Shown: in pieces, positions 1 through 6,912 of the stretch
Numbering within the stretch: position 1 is the first letter of the stretch
Layout: every line of letters starts with the position of its first letter
Source of the DNA: Bacteroides sp.
GTDB lineage: Bacteria; Bacteroidota; Bacteroidia; Bacteroidales; Bacteroidaceae
DNA length: 38,907 nt
Direction of reading: 5' to 3'
NCBI GenBank assembly: GCA_015060705.1
Contig: SUXY01000026.1
Span: 2,440-41,346 of the forward strand
Made by a program: the position numbers and the translations under genes
The notes under the pieces: generated by a model
What the model saw: only the letters and a program-made list of their open reading frames with translations
Databases searched by the model: none
What the model was told of the DNA's origin: nothing

Positions 1-756
1 ATGGATAAAAATATAAGCTTTACACTGAAAGTTTGGCGTCAGAGAGGTCCGAAGGAAAAAGGTCATTTCCAGACCATCCCTGTAAAGGATATGCCAGGCG
101 ATACTTCATTCCTCGAAATGTTGGACATCGTGAATGAAGAATTGATTAACAAGGGTGAAGAACCTATCGTATTCGACCACGACTGTCGTGAAGGTATCTG
201 CGGTATGTGTTCATTGTACATCAACGGTCATCCTCACGGCCCTGCAACAGGTGCTACTACTTGTCAGATTTACATTCGTCGTTTTAAGGATGGCGATACA
301 ATTACTGTTGAACCATGGCGTTCGGCTGGTTTCCCAGTTATCCGCGACTTGATGGTAGACCGTGGTGCTTATGACAAGATCATGCAGGCTGGTGGTTACG
401 TATCAGTAAACACAGGTGGTATTCCTGATGCTAACGCAATTCCTATTCCAAAGCCAATCGCTGACGAAGCTATGGATGCTGCTGCATGTATCGGTTGTGG
501 TGCTTGTGCTGCTGCTTGTAAGAACGGTTCGGCTATGTTGTTCGTTTCTGCTAAGGTAAGCCAGTTGGCTTTGTTGCCACAAGGTAAGGTAGAAGCAGCT
601 CGCCGTGCAAAGGCTATGTTGGCTAAGATGGATGAATTGGGCTTTGGTAACTGTACAAACACTCGCGCTTGCGAAGCAGAATGTCCGAAGTGTATTTCTA
701 TCAGCAACATTGCTCGCTTGAACCGCGAATTCATTTGCGCTAAGTTGGCTGACTAA
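1..756 (+). CDS. frdB: Succinate dehydrogenase/fumarate reductase iron-sulfur subunit
   Basis: Electron-transfer subunit of complex II, passing electrons between the quinone-reactive membrane anchor and the flavoprotein. In anaerobic Bacteroidales it normally works as fumarate reductase at the inner face of the membrane. Three cysteine clusters are visible in 251 aa: C62, C67, C70 and C88 for the [2Fe-2S] centre, C163-x2-C166-x2-C169-x3-C173, and C218-x5-C224-x3-C228-x2-C231 for the [4Fe-4S] and [3Fe-4S] centres. The 17-residue gap between C70 and C88 is longer than the 11 of E. coli FrdB. The gene begins at the first base of the window, so the flavoprotein and cytochrome b genes that usually precede it would lie outside. 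A terminator follows 22 bases after the stop. Length is normal. Whether it runs as FrdB or SdhB cannot be told from sequence. Confidence 0.95.
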   Translation: MDKNISFTLKVWRQRGPKEKGHFQTIPVKDMPGDTSFLEMLDIVNEELINKGEEPIVFDHDCREGICGMCSLYINGHPHGPATGATTCQIYIRRFKDGDTITVEPWRSAGFPVIRDLMVDRGAYDKIMQAGGYVSVNTGGIPDANAIPIPKPIADEAMDAAACIGCGACAAACKNGSAMLFVSAKVSQLALLPQGKVEAARRAKAMLAKMDELGFGNCTNTRACEAECPKCISISNIARLNREFICAKLAD

Positions 757-777
757 TCGATAGAAAGTCATGATAGT

Positions 778-817
778 AAAGGTGGATGTGTTTTCGGACA
801 CATCCACCTTATTTTGT
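778..817 (+). terminator. Intrinsic terminator after frdB
   Basis: A perfect 12-bp stem, AAGGTGGATGTG (779-790) pairing with CACATCCACCTT (799-810), closes on an 8-nt loop and is followed by ATTTTGT. It lies 22 bases after the frdB stop, so it should end the fumarate reductase operon. Confidence 0.85.
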
Positions 818-899
818 AATGTGGAGATGACAATTAAGGGGTATCTAATAAAGCTTTTTGCTAAAAAGATTAAAAAGTAAGTAACTTATTGCTCTAAAA

Positions 900-931
900 T
901 TTGGAGAATATAAAGTCAAACTGTATATTTG
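900..931 (+). promoter_or_regulatory. Bacteroidota housekeeping promoter, no ORF downstream
   Basis: The -33 box TTTG (900-903) and the -7 box TATATTTG (924-931) are separated by 20 bp, matching the Bacteroidota consensus. Transcription should start near 936-939. The only thing before the next terminator (977-1001) is a non-coding stretch of about 40 bp. Confidence 0.75.
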
Positions 932-936
932 CATCA

Positions 937-1001
937 TGTTTTTCATAGTATTAGATTTTTAAGGTTAACAAAGGTTGGAGCAAGGCGTTGCTCCTTTTTT
1001 T
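937..1001 (+). ncRNA. Candidate small RNA or short terminated leader
   Basis: A transcript from the 900-931 promoter would be about 60-65 nt and would end at the intrinsic terminator GGAGCAA (977-983), loop GGCG, TTGCTCC (988-994), T-run 995-1001. No start codon with a reading frame of useful length lies inside. It could be a free small RNA or an attenuated leader in front of the GH29 gene, but that gene has its own -7 box downstream of the terminator, which favours a separate RNA. I do not recognise it as 6S, tmRNA, RNase P or a known riboswitch. It is inferred from a promoter plus a terminator only. Confidence 0.45.
977..1001 (+). terminator. Intrinsic terminator of candidate small RNA
   Basis: A 7-bp GC-rich stem GGAGCAA/TTGCTCC with a 4-nt loop, followed by seven T residues. 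This is a canonical rho-independent terminator with no coding sequence directly upstream. Confidence 0.8.
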
Positions 1002-1023
1002 ATGCCCTTATTTAGGAGATTCT

Positions 1024-1055
1024 ATTTTTATTTTGAACATATCTCTTTATCTTTG
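1024..1055 (+). promoter_or_regulatory. Promoter of the GH29 gene
   Basis: TATCTTTG (1048-1055) matches the -7 consensus TAnnTTTG. The -33 position, about 20 bp upstream, holds only a T-rich TTTT (1025-1028), so this half is weak. The leader would be about 20 nt before the ATG at 1081. Confidence 0.5.
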
Positions 1056-1080
1056 TGAACATAACTAATCTATAAGCTAT

Positions 1081-2964
1081 ATGAAATATACGAACCTTTT
1101 GTTGGTTGGAATGGCTATGGCCATGTTTTCTGCTTGTGAGCCTGCAGTAAAGGCTCCCGAGGCGATTCTTCCGGTACCGGAACAGAAACAGATTGATTGG
1201 CAGAAAATGGAAACTTATGCTTTTGTGCATTTCGGTTTGAATACATTTAATGACCGCGAGTGGGGGTATGGTGATTCTGATCCTGCGACCTTCAATCCAG
1301 CAAAGTTGGATTGTGAACAATGGGTGAAAACATTCGTTGCTGCCGGCATGAAGGGAGTAATCTTTACCGCCAAACATCACGACGGTTTCTGCTTGTGGCC
1401 TACTCAGTTGACAGAGTATTGTATCCGTAATACGCCTTATAAGGATGGTAAAGGTGATATCGTAGGGGAATTGGCGGCTGCCTGTAAGAAATATGGTATC
1501 AAGTTTGCGGTTTATCTTTCTCCATGGGACAGACATCAGGCGAACTATGCTTCTCCGGAATATGTGGATTATTTTCACAAACAACTCCGTGAATTGATGA
1601 CTAACTATGGTGAAGTGTTCGAAGTATGGTTTGACGGTGCCAATGGTGGTGACGGATGGTATGGCGGTGCTAAGGATTCGCGTACCATTGACCGTAAGAA
1701 CTATTATAACTACCCGAAGATTTATGAAATGTTGGATGAGCTTCAGCCACAGGCGATTGTCTTCTCGGATGGTGGCCCTGGATGCCGTTGGGTAGGTAAT
1801 GAGAATGGTTTTGCAGGTGCAACCAATTGGTCGTTCTTACGTGCTGGTGAGGTGTTTCCAGGCTATGCTAAGTATCGTGAATTGCAATACGGTCATGCAG
1901 ATGGTAACCAATGGGTAGCCGCAGAATGTGACGTTTCCATTCGTCCGGGATGGTTCTATCATCCGGAAGAAGATGGTCGAGTAAAGACAGTGGACCAATT
2001 GACTGACCTTTATTATCGTAGTGTAGGACATAACGCGACTTTGTTGCTCAACTTCCCGGTAGATCGAAATGGTTTGGTACATCCGGTGGATTCAGCGAAT
2101 GCTGTAGATTTCTATAAGAATGTCCAGAAGCAGTTGGCTAATAACTTGTTGGCTGGTATTGCTCCAACGGTATCGGATGAACGTGGTGGTGCATATCAGG
2201 CGAAGGCAGTAACAGATGGTAATTACGATACTTATTGGGCTACTAACGACGGTGTCGTATTGGCTACCATTGAATTTGCTTTACCACAAGCAACTAAGGT
2301 GAATCGCATGTTGTTGCAGGAATATATCCCATTGGGACAGCGTGTGAAATCGTTTACCGTAGAATATAACAACGGTGCTGAATGGCTTCCTGTGAAGTTG
2401 AATGAAGAAACCACCACTATTGGTTATAAGCGTCTGCTTCGTTTCGAAACTGTAGAAACCGACAAGATTCGCATAGTTATCAACGATGCCCGTGCTTGTT
2501 TGACTATCAATAATATCGAAGCATACTATGCCGGTGAAACAGGCGATGTATCATTTGAGCAGAAAACCGAAGAAATGAAGAGTTATCGTTATACCTTGCA
2601 GGGAGTAGCCGAAGAGGAAATGAAGAAGGCTTGTGATAAAGATGCGAATACTACTTGTTTCGTGGAAGGTGACAAGTTGATTATTGACTTGGGTGGTGAA
2701 CGGACCATTACTTCTTTCCATTATTTGCCGGACCAAAGTGAATACAACAAGGGCTTGATTTCAAGTTATGAAATTGCTGTGGGTATGGCAGAAGGTGCCA
2801 TCAATCAGGTGGTGAAGCAAGGTGAATTCTCGAATATCAAGCATAATCCGATTCTACAGTCGGTCTATTTCACTCCTATCAATGCCCGTTACATTTCGTT
2901 GAAGCCGACGAAGATGGTCAATGAAGGTGAACAGATGGGATTTGCAGAGATTGCGATTCGATAA
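1081..2964 (+). CDS. GH29 alpha-L-fucosidase lipoprotein with two C-terminal F5/8C-like domains
   Basis: Predicted retaining alpha-L-fucosidase that releases terminal fucose from host glycans. A short signal ends in the lipobox FSAC with Cys19, so it should be lipid-anchored in the envelope. The GH29 TIM barrel spans roughly residues 35-345: AKHHDGF at 97-103 is the conserved substrate-binding segment and VWFDGA at 182-187 carries the likely nucleophile Asp185. Residues about 361-485 and 502-627 look like two galactose-binding/discoidin-type (F5/8C) domains, which usually bind sugar. No SusC/SusD pair adjoins it, so it is a stand-alone enzyme. The next gene is convergent, behind a REP-like palindrome. 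Linkage preference (alpha-1,3/1,4 in GH29 subfamily B, or broad in A) cannot be settled by eye. Confidence 0.9.
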   Translation: MKYTNLLLVGMAMAMFSACEPAVKAPEAILPVPEQKQIDWQKMETYAFVHFGLNTFNDREWGYGDSDPATFNPAKLDCEQWVKTFVAAGMKGVIFTAKHHDGFCLWPTQLTEYCIRNTPYKDGKGDIVGELAAACKKYGIKFAVYLSPWDRHQANYASPEYVDYFHKQLRELMTNYGEVFEVWFDGANGGDGWYGGAKDSRTIDRKNYYNYPKIYEMLDELQPQAIVFSDGGPGCRWVGNENGFAGATNWSFLRAGEVFPGYAKYRELQYGHADGNQWVAAECDVSIRPGWFYHPEEDGRVKTVDQLTDLYYRSVGHNATLLLNFPVDRNGLVHPVDSANAVDFYKNVQKQLANNLLAGIAPTVSDERGGAYQAKAVTDGNYDTYWATNDGVVLATIEFALPQATKVNRMLLQEYIPLGQRVKSFTVEYNNGAEWLPVKLNEETTTIGYKRLLRFETVETDKIRIVINDARACLTINNIEAYYAGETGDVSFEQKTEEMKSYRYTLQGVAEEEMKKACDKDANTTCFVEGDKLIIDLGGERTITSFHYLPDQSEYNKGLISSYEIAVGMAEGAINQVVKQGEFSNIKHNPILQSVYFTPINARYISLKPTKMVNEGEQMGFAEIAIR

Positions 2965-2977
2965 TTACTTTTCTTGA

Positions 2978-3071
2978 ATTGTCATTCAGAGCGAAGCGAA
3001 GAATCTCGGAGGCATAAACGTTGATGTTTCCGAGATTCTTCACTACACTACGTTTCGTTCTGAATGACAAT
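2978..3071. repeat. REP/BIME-like imperfect palindrome
   Basis: Outer arms of 13 bp (2978-2990 ATTGTCATTCAGA, and 3059-3071) and inner arms of 13 bp (2998-3010 GAAGAATCTCGGA, and 3029-3041) are perfectly inverted. An intervening GCGAAGCG/CGTTTCGT pair has wobble matches. The GTCATTCAGAGCGAAGCGAAG core resembles REP-type elements that I recall as dispersed in many genomes, usually mobilised by RAYT (TnpA-REP) transposases. It sits between two convergent genes and could also act as a bidirectional terminator. Confidence 0.7.
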
Positions 3072-3077
3072 GCAAAT

Positions 3078-4190
3078 TTAGATTAATTTATAAACTCCTC
3101 CAGCCAATGCACGAACCACTCCTTTCATTTCCAATTCAAAGAGGAGGGCGCTCATTTGATTGATGGGGATATTGGCTTCCACTACCAGCAGATTGATTTG
3201 AATTCCTTCCGGATGTGGTTCCAATAAACAAATGATTTTCTTTTCTTCTTCATTTAATTCAGGGAATAATTCCCGTTGTACGGTTTTTCTCGCTTGATTG
3301 GGAGCCATATTCCAGCCCATAGCATCTACAAAATCCTCAGCTGATAGAATGAGAGAGGCACGATTGTTTCTAATCAGTTCATTGCAACCTTTGGAATAGG
3401 TATCAGTCGTTCTTCCCGGGAATGCAAAGCAGTCCCGATGATAACTTTCTGCCAATTCTGCGGTAATCAAGGCTCCTCCTTTAGCTGCTGATTCAATTAC
3501 GATGGTAGCATCGCTCATTCCTGCTACGATTCGGTTACGCTTCACGAAGTTCTGTCGGTCAGGATTGGTCCCACTCATGAACTCAGTCAGCAATCCACCT
3601 TGGTCCATCATGCTGACAGCTGTTTTACGGTGAGCTGCTGGATAGATACGGTCCAATCCGTGTGCCAATACACCGATGGTAGAAAAACCGTGTTGTAGGG
3701 CCGCTTTATGGGCTTGAATGTCGATACCATAAGCCAGTCCACTTACAATGAGTACATCCGGGCATAAATTAGCCAAATCACTTACAAAAGACTGACATAC
3801 TTCTTCACCGTAGGCTGTTGCGTGGCGGGTTCCTACCATACTAACGATTCGCAAAGCATTGAGAGAGGCATTTCCTCGATAAAACAAGGCCAGTGGTGCA
3901 TCTTCACACTCCCGGAGTCGGGAAGGATAGGCTGGGTCGTTCAGTGTGATGCATTGTATTTGATTCTTTTCCGCAAATTGTAACTCTTGTTCGGCACGTT
4001 TGAAAGCTTCGGGACAATCCAAGGCTTTCACTAGCTTATTGGAAACTTCGGGCACTAACTCCTTCAGCTCTTTTCGGTTCTGAAAGATGGCAGAGGCGCT
4101 CCCCAAAGTTCGCATCAGACTGCATGCACCCATCAGCCCTAACCCGGGAATACGGGTCAAGGCCAAGGTATAAATTTGTTCGTCCTGCAT
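3078..4190 (-). CDS. dprA: DNA processing protein DprA
   Basis: DprA/Smf binds incoming single-stranded DNA and loads RecA during natural transformation. The 370-aa protein has a helix-hairpin-helix-like N-terminus (TRIPGLG around 12-18), a Rossmann-like core with VGTRHATAYG near 119-128 and the family signature SGLAYGID at 150-157, then LAHGLDRIYPAAH at 175-187. A C-terminal winged helix at about 310-368 is typical of Bacteroidota DprA. It is translationally coupled to the thioesterase gene upstream: that gene's TAA and this ATG overlap by one base (TAATG). No other competence gene is in the window. Many Bacteroidales carry dprA without known competence. Confidence 0.95.
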   Translation of the reverse strand: MQDEQIYTLALTRIPGLGLMGACSLMRTLGSASAIFQNRKELKELVPEVSNKLVKALDCPEAFKRAEQELQFAEKNQIQCITLNDPAYPSRLRECEDAPLALFYRGNASLNALRIVSMVGTRHATAYGEEVCQSFVSDLANLCPDVLIVSGLAYGIDIQAHKAALQHGFSTIGVLAHGLDRIYPAAHRKTAVSMMDQGGLLTEFMSGTNPDRQNFVKRNRIVAGMSDATIVIESAAKGGALITAELAESYHRDCFAFPGRTTDTYSKGCNELIRNNRASLILSAEDFVDAMGWNMAPNQARKTVQRELFPELNEEEKKIICLLEPHPEGIQINLLVVEANIPINQMSALLFELEMKGVVRALAGGVYKLI

Positions 4191-4597
4191 TATTCGTTCA
4201 AATAAGGAGCAAAAACTTGGTCGAAAATGGAGGTTCCGCTTAATCGTCCGTTAACCAAGCATACCGTTTCTACAGTTGCCTTGATGACGATTTTCATGTC
4301 GGAAGCACGGAAAATGTCTTGATAGAATACATATTTGATACCTTCCTTCTTTAGATAAAGCTTAGAGATGAACTCATCGCCGCTTTTTAAAGGGGTTTTG
4401 AAGGACATGGTAAGTCGGGCTACTACAGGATCGACGCCTTCCTCATGTAGACGGGCAAAACTCATCCCTGTAGATGTTAGAAACTCATGGCGCGTATGCT
4501 CCAAGTAATGTTGATAGTTGGCATTATTGACGATGCCTTGAAGGTCGCATTCATAATCACGTACCTTCATCTTTAGTTCATAAATGTATTTTTCCAT
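4190..4597 (-). CDS. Acyl-CoA thioesterase, hotdog fold (4HBT/YbgC-like)
   Basis: Predicted cytoplasmic thioesterase hydrolysing an acyl-CoA or acyl-ACP. The 135-aa protein from the MEKYIYEL start has the 4HBT signature YECDLQGIVNNANYQHYLEHTRHEF, where the D-x-x-G-x-x-x-x-x-x-Y-x-x-Y pattern places the catalytic Asp and the hotdog helix. The longer frame would begin at 4633, inside the neighbouring terminator. A -7 promoter box also ends only four bases before the ATG at 4597, so I use that start. The gene overlaps dprA by one base and is probably co-transcribed with it. The natural acyl substrate is unknown. Confidence 0.85.
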   Translation of the reverse strand: MEKYIYELKMKVRDYECDLQGIVNNANYQHYLEHTRHEFLTSTGMSFARLHEEGVDPVVARLTMSFKTPLKSGDEFISKLYLKKEGIKYVFYQDIFRASDMKIVIKATVETVCLVNGRLSGTSIFDQVFAPYLNE

Positions 4598-4601
4598 GCG
4601 A

Positions 4602-4609
4602 CAAAGGTA
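4602..4609 (-). promoter_or_regulatory. -7 box directly before the thioesterase start
   Basis: On the minus strand this reads TACCTTTG, a full TAnnTTTG match, and only TCGC separates it from the ATG at 4597. The transcript would start at or within a base or two of the start codon. No TTTG lies at the usual -33 spacing. Confidence 0.5.
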
Positions 4610-4623
4610 ATGAAATAAAAGCA

Positions 4624-4660
4624 AAAGCGGCACTTTCTCCGAAGAGAAAGTAGCCGCTTT
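4624..4660 (-). terminator. Terminator of the M28-SusCD operon
   Basis: AAAGCGGCACTTTCTC (4624-4639) pairs with GAGAAAGT-A-GCCGCTTT (4644-4660) with a single bulged A and a CGAA loop. On the minus strand it is followed by T-rich sequence. It lies 28 bases past the stop of the DUF1735-type gene. Confidence 0.85.
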
Positions 4661-4688
4661 CTATATAAAGAGAGAAATTTTTATCTCT

Positions 4689-5219
4689 TTATTGGATAGT
4701 AACGTAAAATACCATGGTATTGAAGTTACCGCTGATCACATAATCAGATGGTGCATTGACAATTCTGACTGGCAAACCGTACTTCTTACCTGATTCGAGA
4801 GCAGGATCAGTCAAGTTGATGTTCAGAATTTCAGTTGCACTCTGGTTGTTGAGCTTGTCACGGTCGGTCGGATCGATGTCCGAAGCCTTCTTGATGGTCA
4901 TAGTCAACGGGAAAGTCAAGTTGTAAGCCGATGCCGGAAGAAGTTCTGCACCGCTCAACAATGACTGGTCGATATCCAATGTTACAGGAATATCTTCGTC
5001 GATGTTACGCCAATCAGCAATACTATAGTTTACATACAACTTGCTGGATACAGAAGTAGAACCAGCCTTGTATGACAAGTTGAGGTAGTGATTTACGTAT
5101 GGCAATTCGATGACTGGAGTCATGTTGTCATAGTCGAACAAGTATTCATCTTCCAAACAAGAAGTTGTAGAGAATGCTGTCACTACCATGAAAAGAAATG
5201 ATAATATTTTATTTTTCAT
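4689..5219 (-). CDS. DUF1735-type lipoprotein in the SusE position
   Basis: A 176-aa lipoprotein with signal peptide and lipobox TTSC (Cys21). The rest looks like the beta-sandwich DUF1735 (BT_3987-like N-terminal) domain found downstream of SusC/SusD pairs in Bacteroidota: short strands, a conserved start such as LPYVNHYLNLSYKAG, and an ending GNFNTMVFYVTIQ. Family members sit on the cell surface and probably bind or present substrate; the precise role is not known. It is the last gene of the operon, 25 bp after susD and 28 bp before the terminator. It has no enzymatic domain and is shorter than members carrying a second (LamG or GH18) domain. Confidence 0.75.
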   Translation of the reverse strand: MKNKILSFLFMVVTAFSTTSCLEDEYLFDYDNMTPVIELPYVNHYLNLSYKAGSTSVSSKLYVNYSIADWRNIDEDIPVTLDIDQSLLSGAELLPASAYNLTFPLTMTIKKASDIDPTDRDKLNNQSATEILNINLTDPALESGKKYGLPVRIVNAPSDYVISGNFNTMVFYVTIQ

Positions 5220-5244
5220 AATGCTTTTTTCTTAAATGGTTGGT

Positions 5245-6894
5245 TTATTCGTAAGTTGGTGCACGGTCTACGTTTTCGTTCTTCAAATCCCAGAACACTA
5301 GGTCGTTGTATACATCGATTCCATCTACATAGTTTTCAGGATTCAAAGTCTTTTCTCCGTTTGGATAAAGGAAACGAGCGATGATTTTGCTACCTTCAGC
5401 AATAGAATTAGATGCATGGAGGAAATTTGGCATGTCTGTACGACGAATTTCTGACCAAGCTTCAATAGGGTCAATGCCATAAAGACCCAACCACTTTTGA
5501 GCTTGGATAGCGTGCATCTTTTCTTCGAATGTAGTCATCAAGTCCCAGTTTACAGCAGCATTGTCTTGTGCCAAGAATTCAGCAGCAGCTTCAGCTGCAG
5601 TACCAGTAATGGCAGGTCTTGACTTTTCAGCATCTGTACTCAAAGCTTCGTCTTGCAAAGCTCGTTCGTAAGTGTTGAACATGGCTGTTACAGCTTGTTC
5701 GTAGTAAGACTTAGCAGCAGCATCGCCACCGTCAATCATTCCACGGAGAGCTGCTTCAGCCAAATAGAAACCTGTCAAGCATCCCGGCATTACAATCAAA
5801 TCAACCAATGGACCATCTACCTTAGAAGAAGATCGAGCCAATACACCGAGACCAATCTTTGAAGCAAACTTACCACCTGCTGGTGCCATCATACCATAAG
5901 GAACACCGATGTAACGTTCGTTTTCCAATCCGAACAAATCGTAATTGGCACGACCATCTTCATCATTACCCATATTGGCACGTGGATCAGCGTAGACGCG
6001 AAGCAATGGATTATTGGTTTCGCGCATGAATTTCACTAGTTCTTCTGTTGGTACATAGTATTTGTGATAGCTGGTTTCTTTGTCCAAATATGTATAACCA
6101 TAGACTTCGTACAATGGATTCATCTTGTCGTCGTTCTTGTAGTAACCAGGATTGTTGGTTACATTCTCATTAATATACATGACATCGTTTACCAATGCTT
6201 TTACTTGGGCAGAAACGTCTTGTACATTTGAGATACGCATCAACATGCTCAACTTTATAGAAGCTGCATAACGCTTCCAAGCTGCGAAGTCAGCATTGAA
6301 CATGATGTCAGCTGTTTTCAATACACCGGTAGGATAGCTGGCATTAGCTATTACATCATCAAAGCATTCCATTGCTCTGTCTAATTGCTTCAAAAGGTCT
6401 GCATAGATATCAGCACCCTTATCATACTTTGGAGCCAATGCTTCACCACCTAAAGCTGCTTCAGTATAAGGAACGTTGTCGAACATGTCCACCAATTCGC
6501 GGAACATGACAACCTTTAACGTCTTGGCCATACCTTCATAACCTGCATCTCCATTTTCGATAGCATTGTTTTCAATTACCTTAATGTTGGCAAGGATTTC
6601 ATAACGTTCATCCCAGTATGTATCAAAGCTTTGGGGCATCAGCAAACCGGTCAAGAAAGTATAGGTACCTGACACATCACCGGATTTAGTCCAATGTTGT
6701 GACATGAAGTGTATGTTGGCATCATCGGCAATCCGGACAAAATTGATGTTGTTCTGAACGGATGAAAGCAACAAGTCGTTTGTTACTGTGCTTTGCAAAG
6801 CGTTGTTCGGGCTATGGTTGACGTCCAACCAGTCGTTACAGCTGCTCAGTAACAATCCGCTCAATGCGACTGTATATAATATTTTGCTTTTCAT
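5245..6894 (-). CDS. SusD/RagB-like surface nutrient-binding lipoprotein
   Basis: Surface lid protein of a SusCD importer; it captures ligand and closes over the SusC barrel. The 549-aa protein starts with a signal ending LLLSSC (Cys19), then NDWLDVNHSPN, the usual Asn/Pro-rich beginning of SusD-like_2/RagB proteins. The body is helix-rich with TPR-like segments. The C-terminus has the WSEIRRTDMPNF segment common in the family (E-x-W-x-E-x-R-R-T). It lies 18 bp after susC and 25 bp before the DUF1735-type gene. Ligand cannot be read from the sequence; the upstream peptidase suggests peptides or glycopeptides. Confidence 0.93.
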   Translation of the reverse strand: MKSKILYTVALSGLLLSSCNDWLDVNHSPNNALQSTVTNDLLLSSVQNNINFVRIADDANIHFMSQHWTKSGDVSGTYTFLTGLLMPQSFDTYWDERYEILANIKVIENNAIENGDAGYEGMAKTLKVVMFRELVDMFDNVPYTEAALGGEALAPKYDKGADIYADLLKQLDRAMECFDDVIANASYPTGVLKTADIMFNADFAAWKRYAASIKLSMLMRISNVQDVSAQVKALVNDVMYINENVTNNPGYYKNDDKMNPLYEVYGYTYLDKETSYHKYYVPTEELVKFMRETNNPLLRVYADPRANMGNDEDGRANYDLFGLENERYIGVPYGMMAPAGGKFASKIGLGVLARSSSKVDGPLVDLIVMPGCLTGFYLAEAALRGMIDGGDAAAKSYYEQAVTAMFNTYERALQDEALSTDAEKSRPAITGTAAEAAAEFLAQDNAAVNWDLMTTFEEKMHAIQAQKWLGLYGIDPIEAWSEIRRTDMPNFLHASNSIAEGSKIIARFLYPNGEKTLNPENYVDGIDVYNDLVFWDLKNENVDRAPTYE

Positions 6895-6912
6895 ATAAAT
6901 CTCCTTTTTAAT

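Noticed and set aside
1012-1584. 190-codon minus-strand frame over the GH29 5' end
   Set aside because: Covers the GH29 promoter and catalytic region; the plus-strand gene has motifs and a lipobox.
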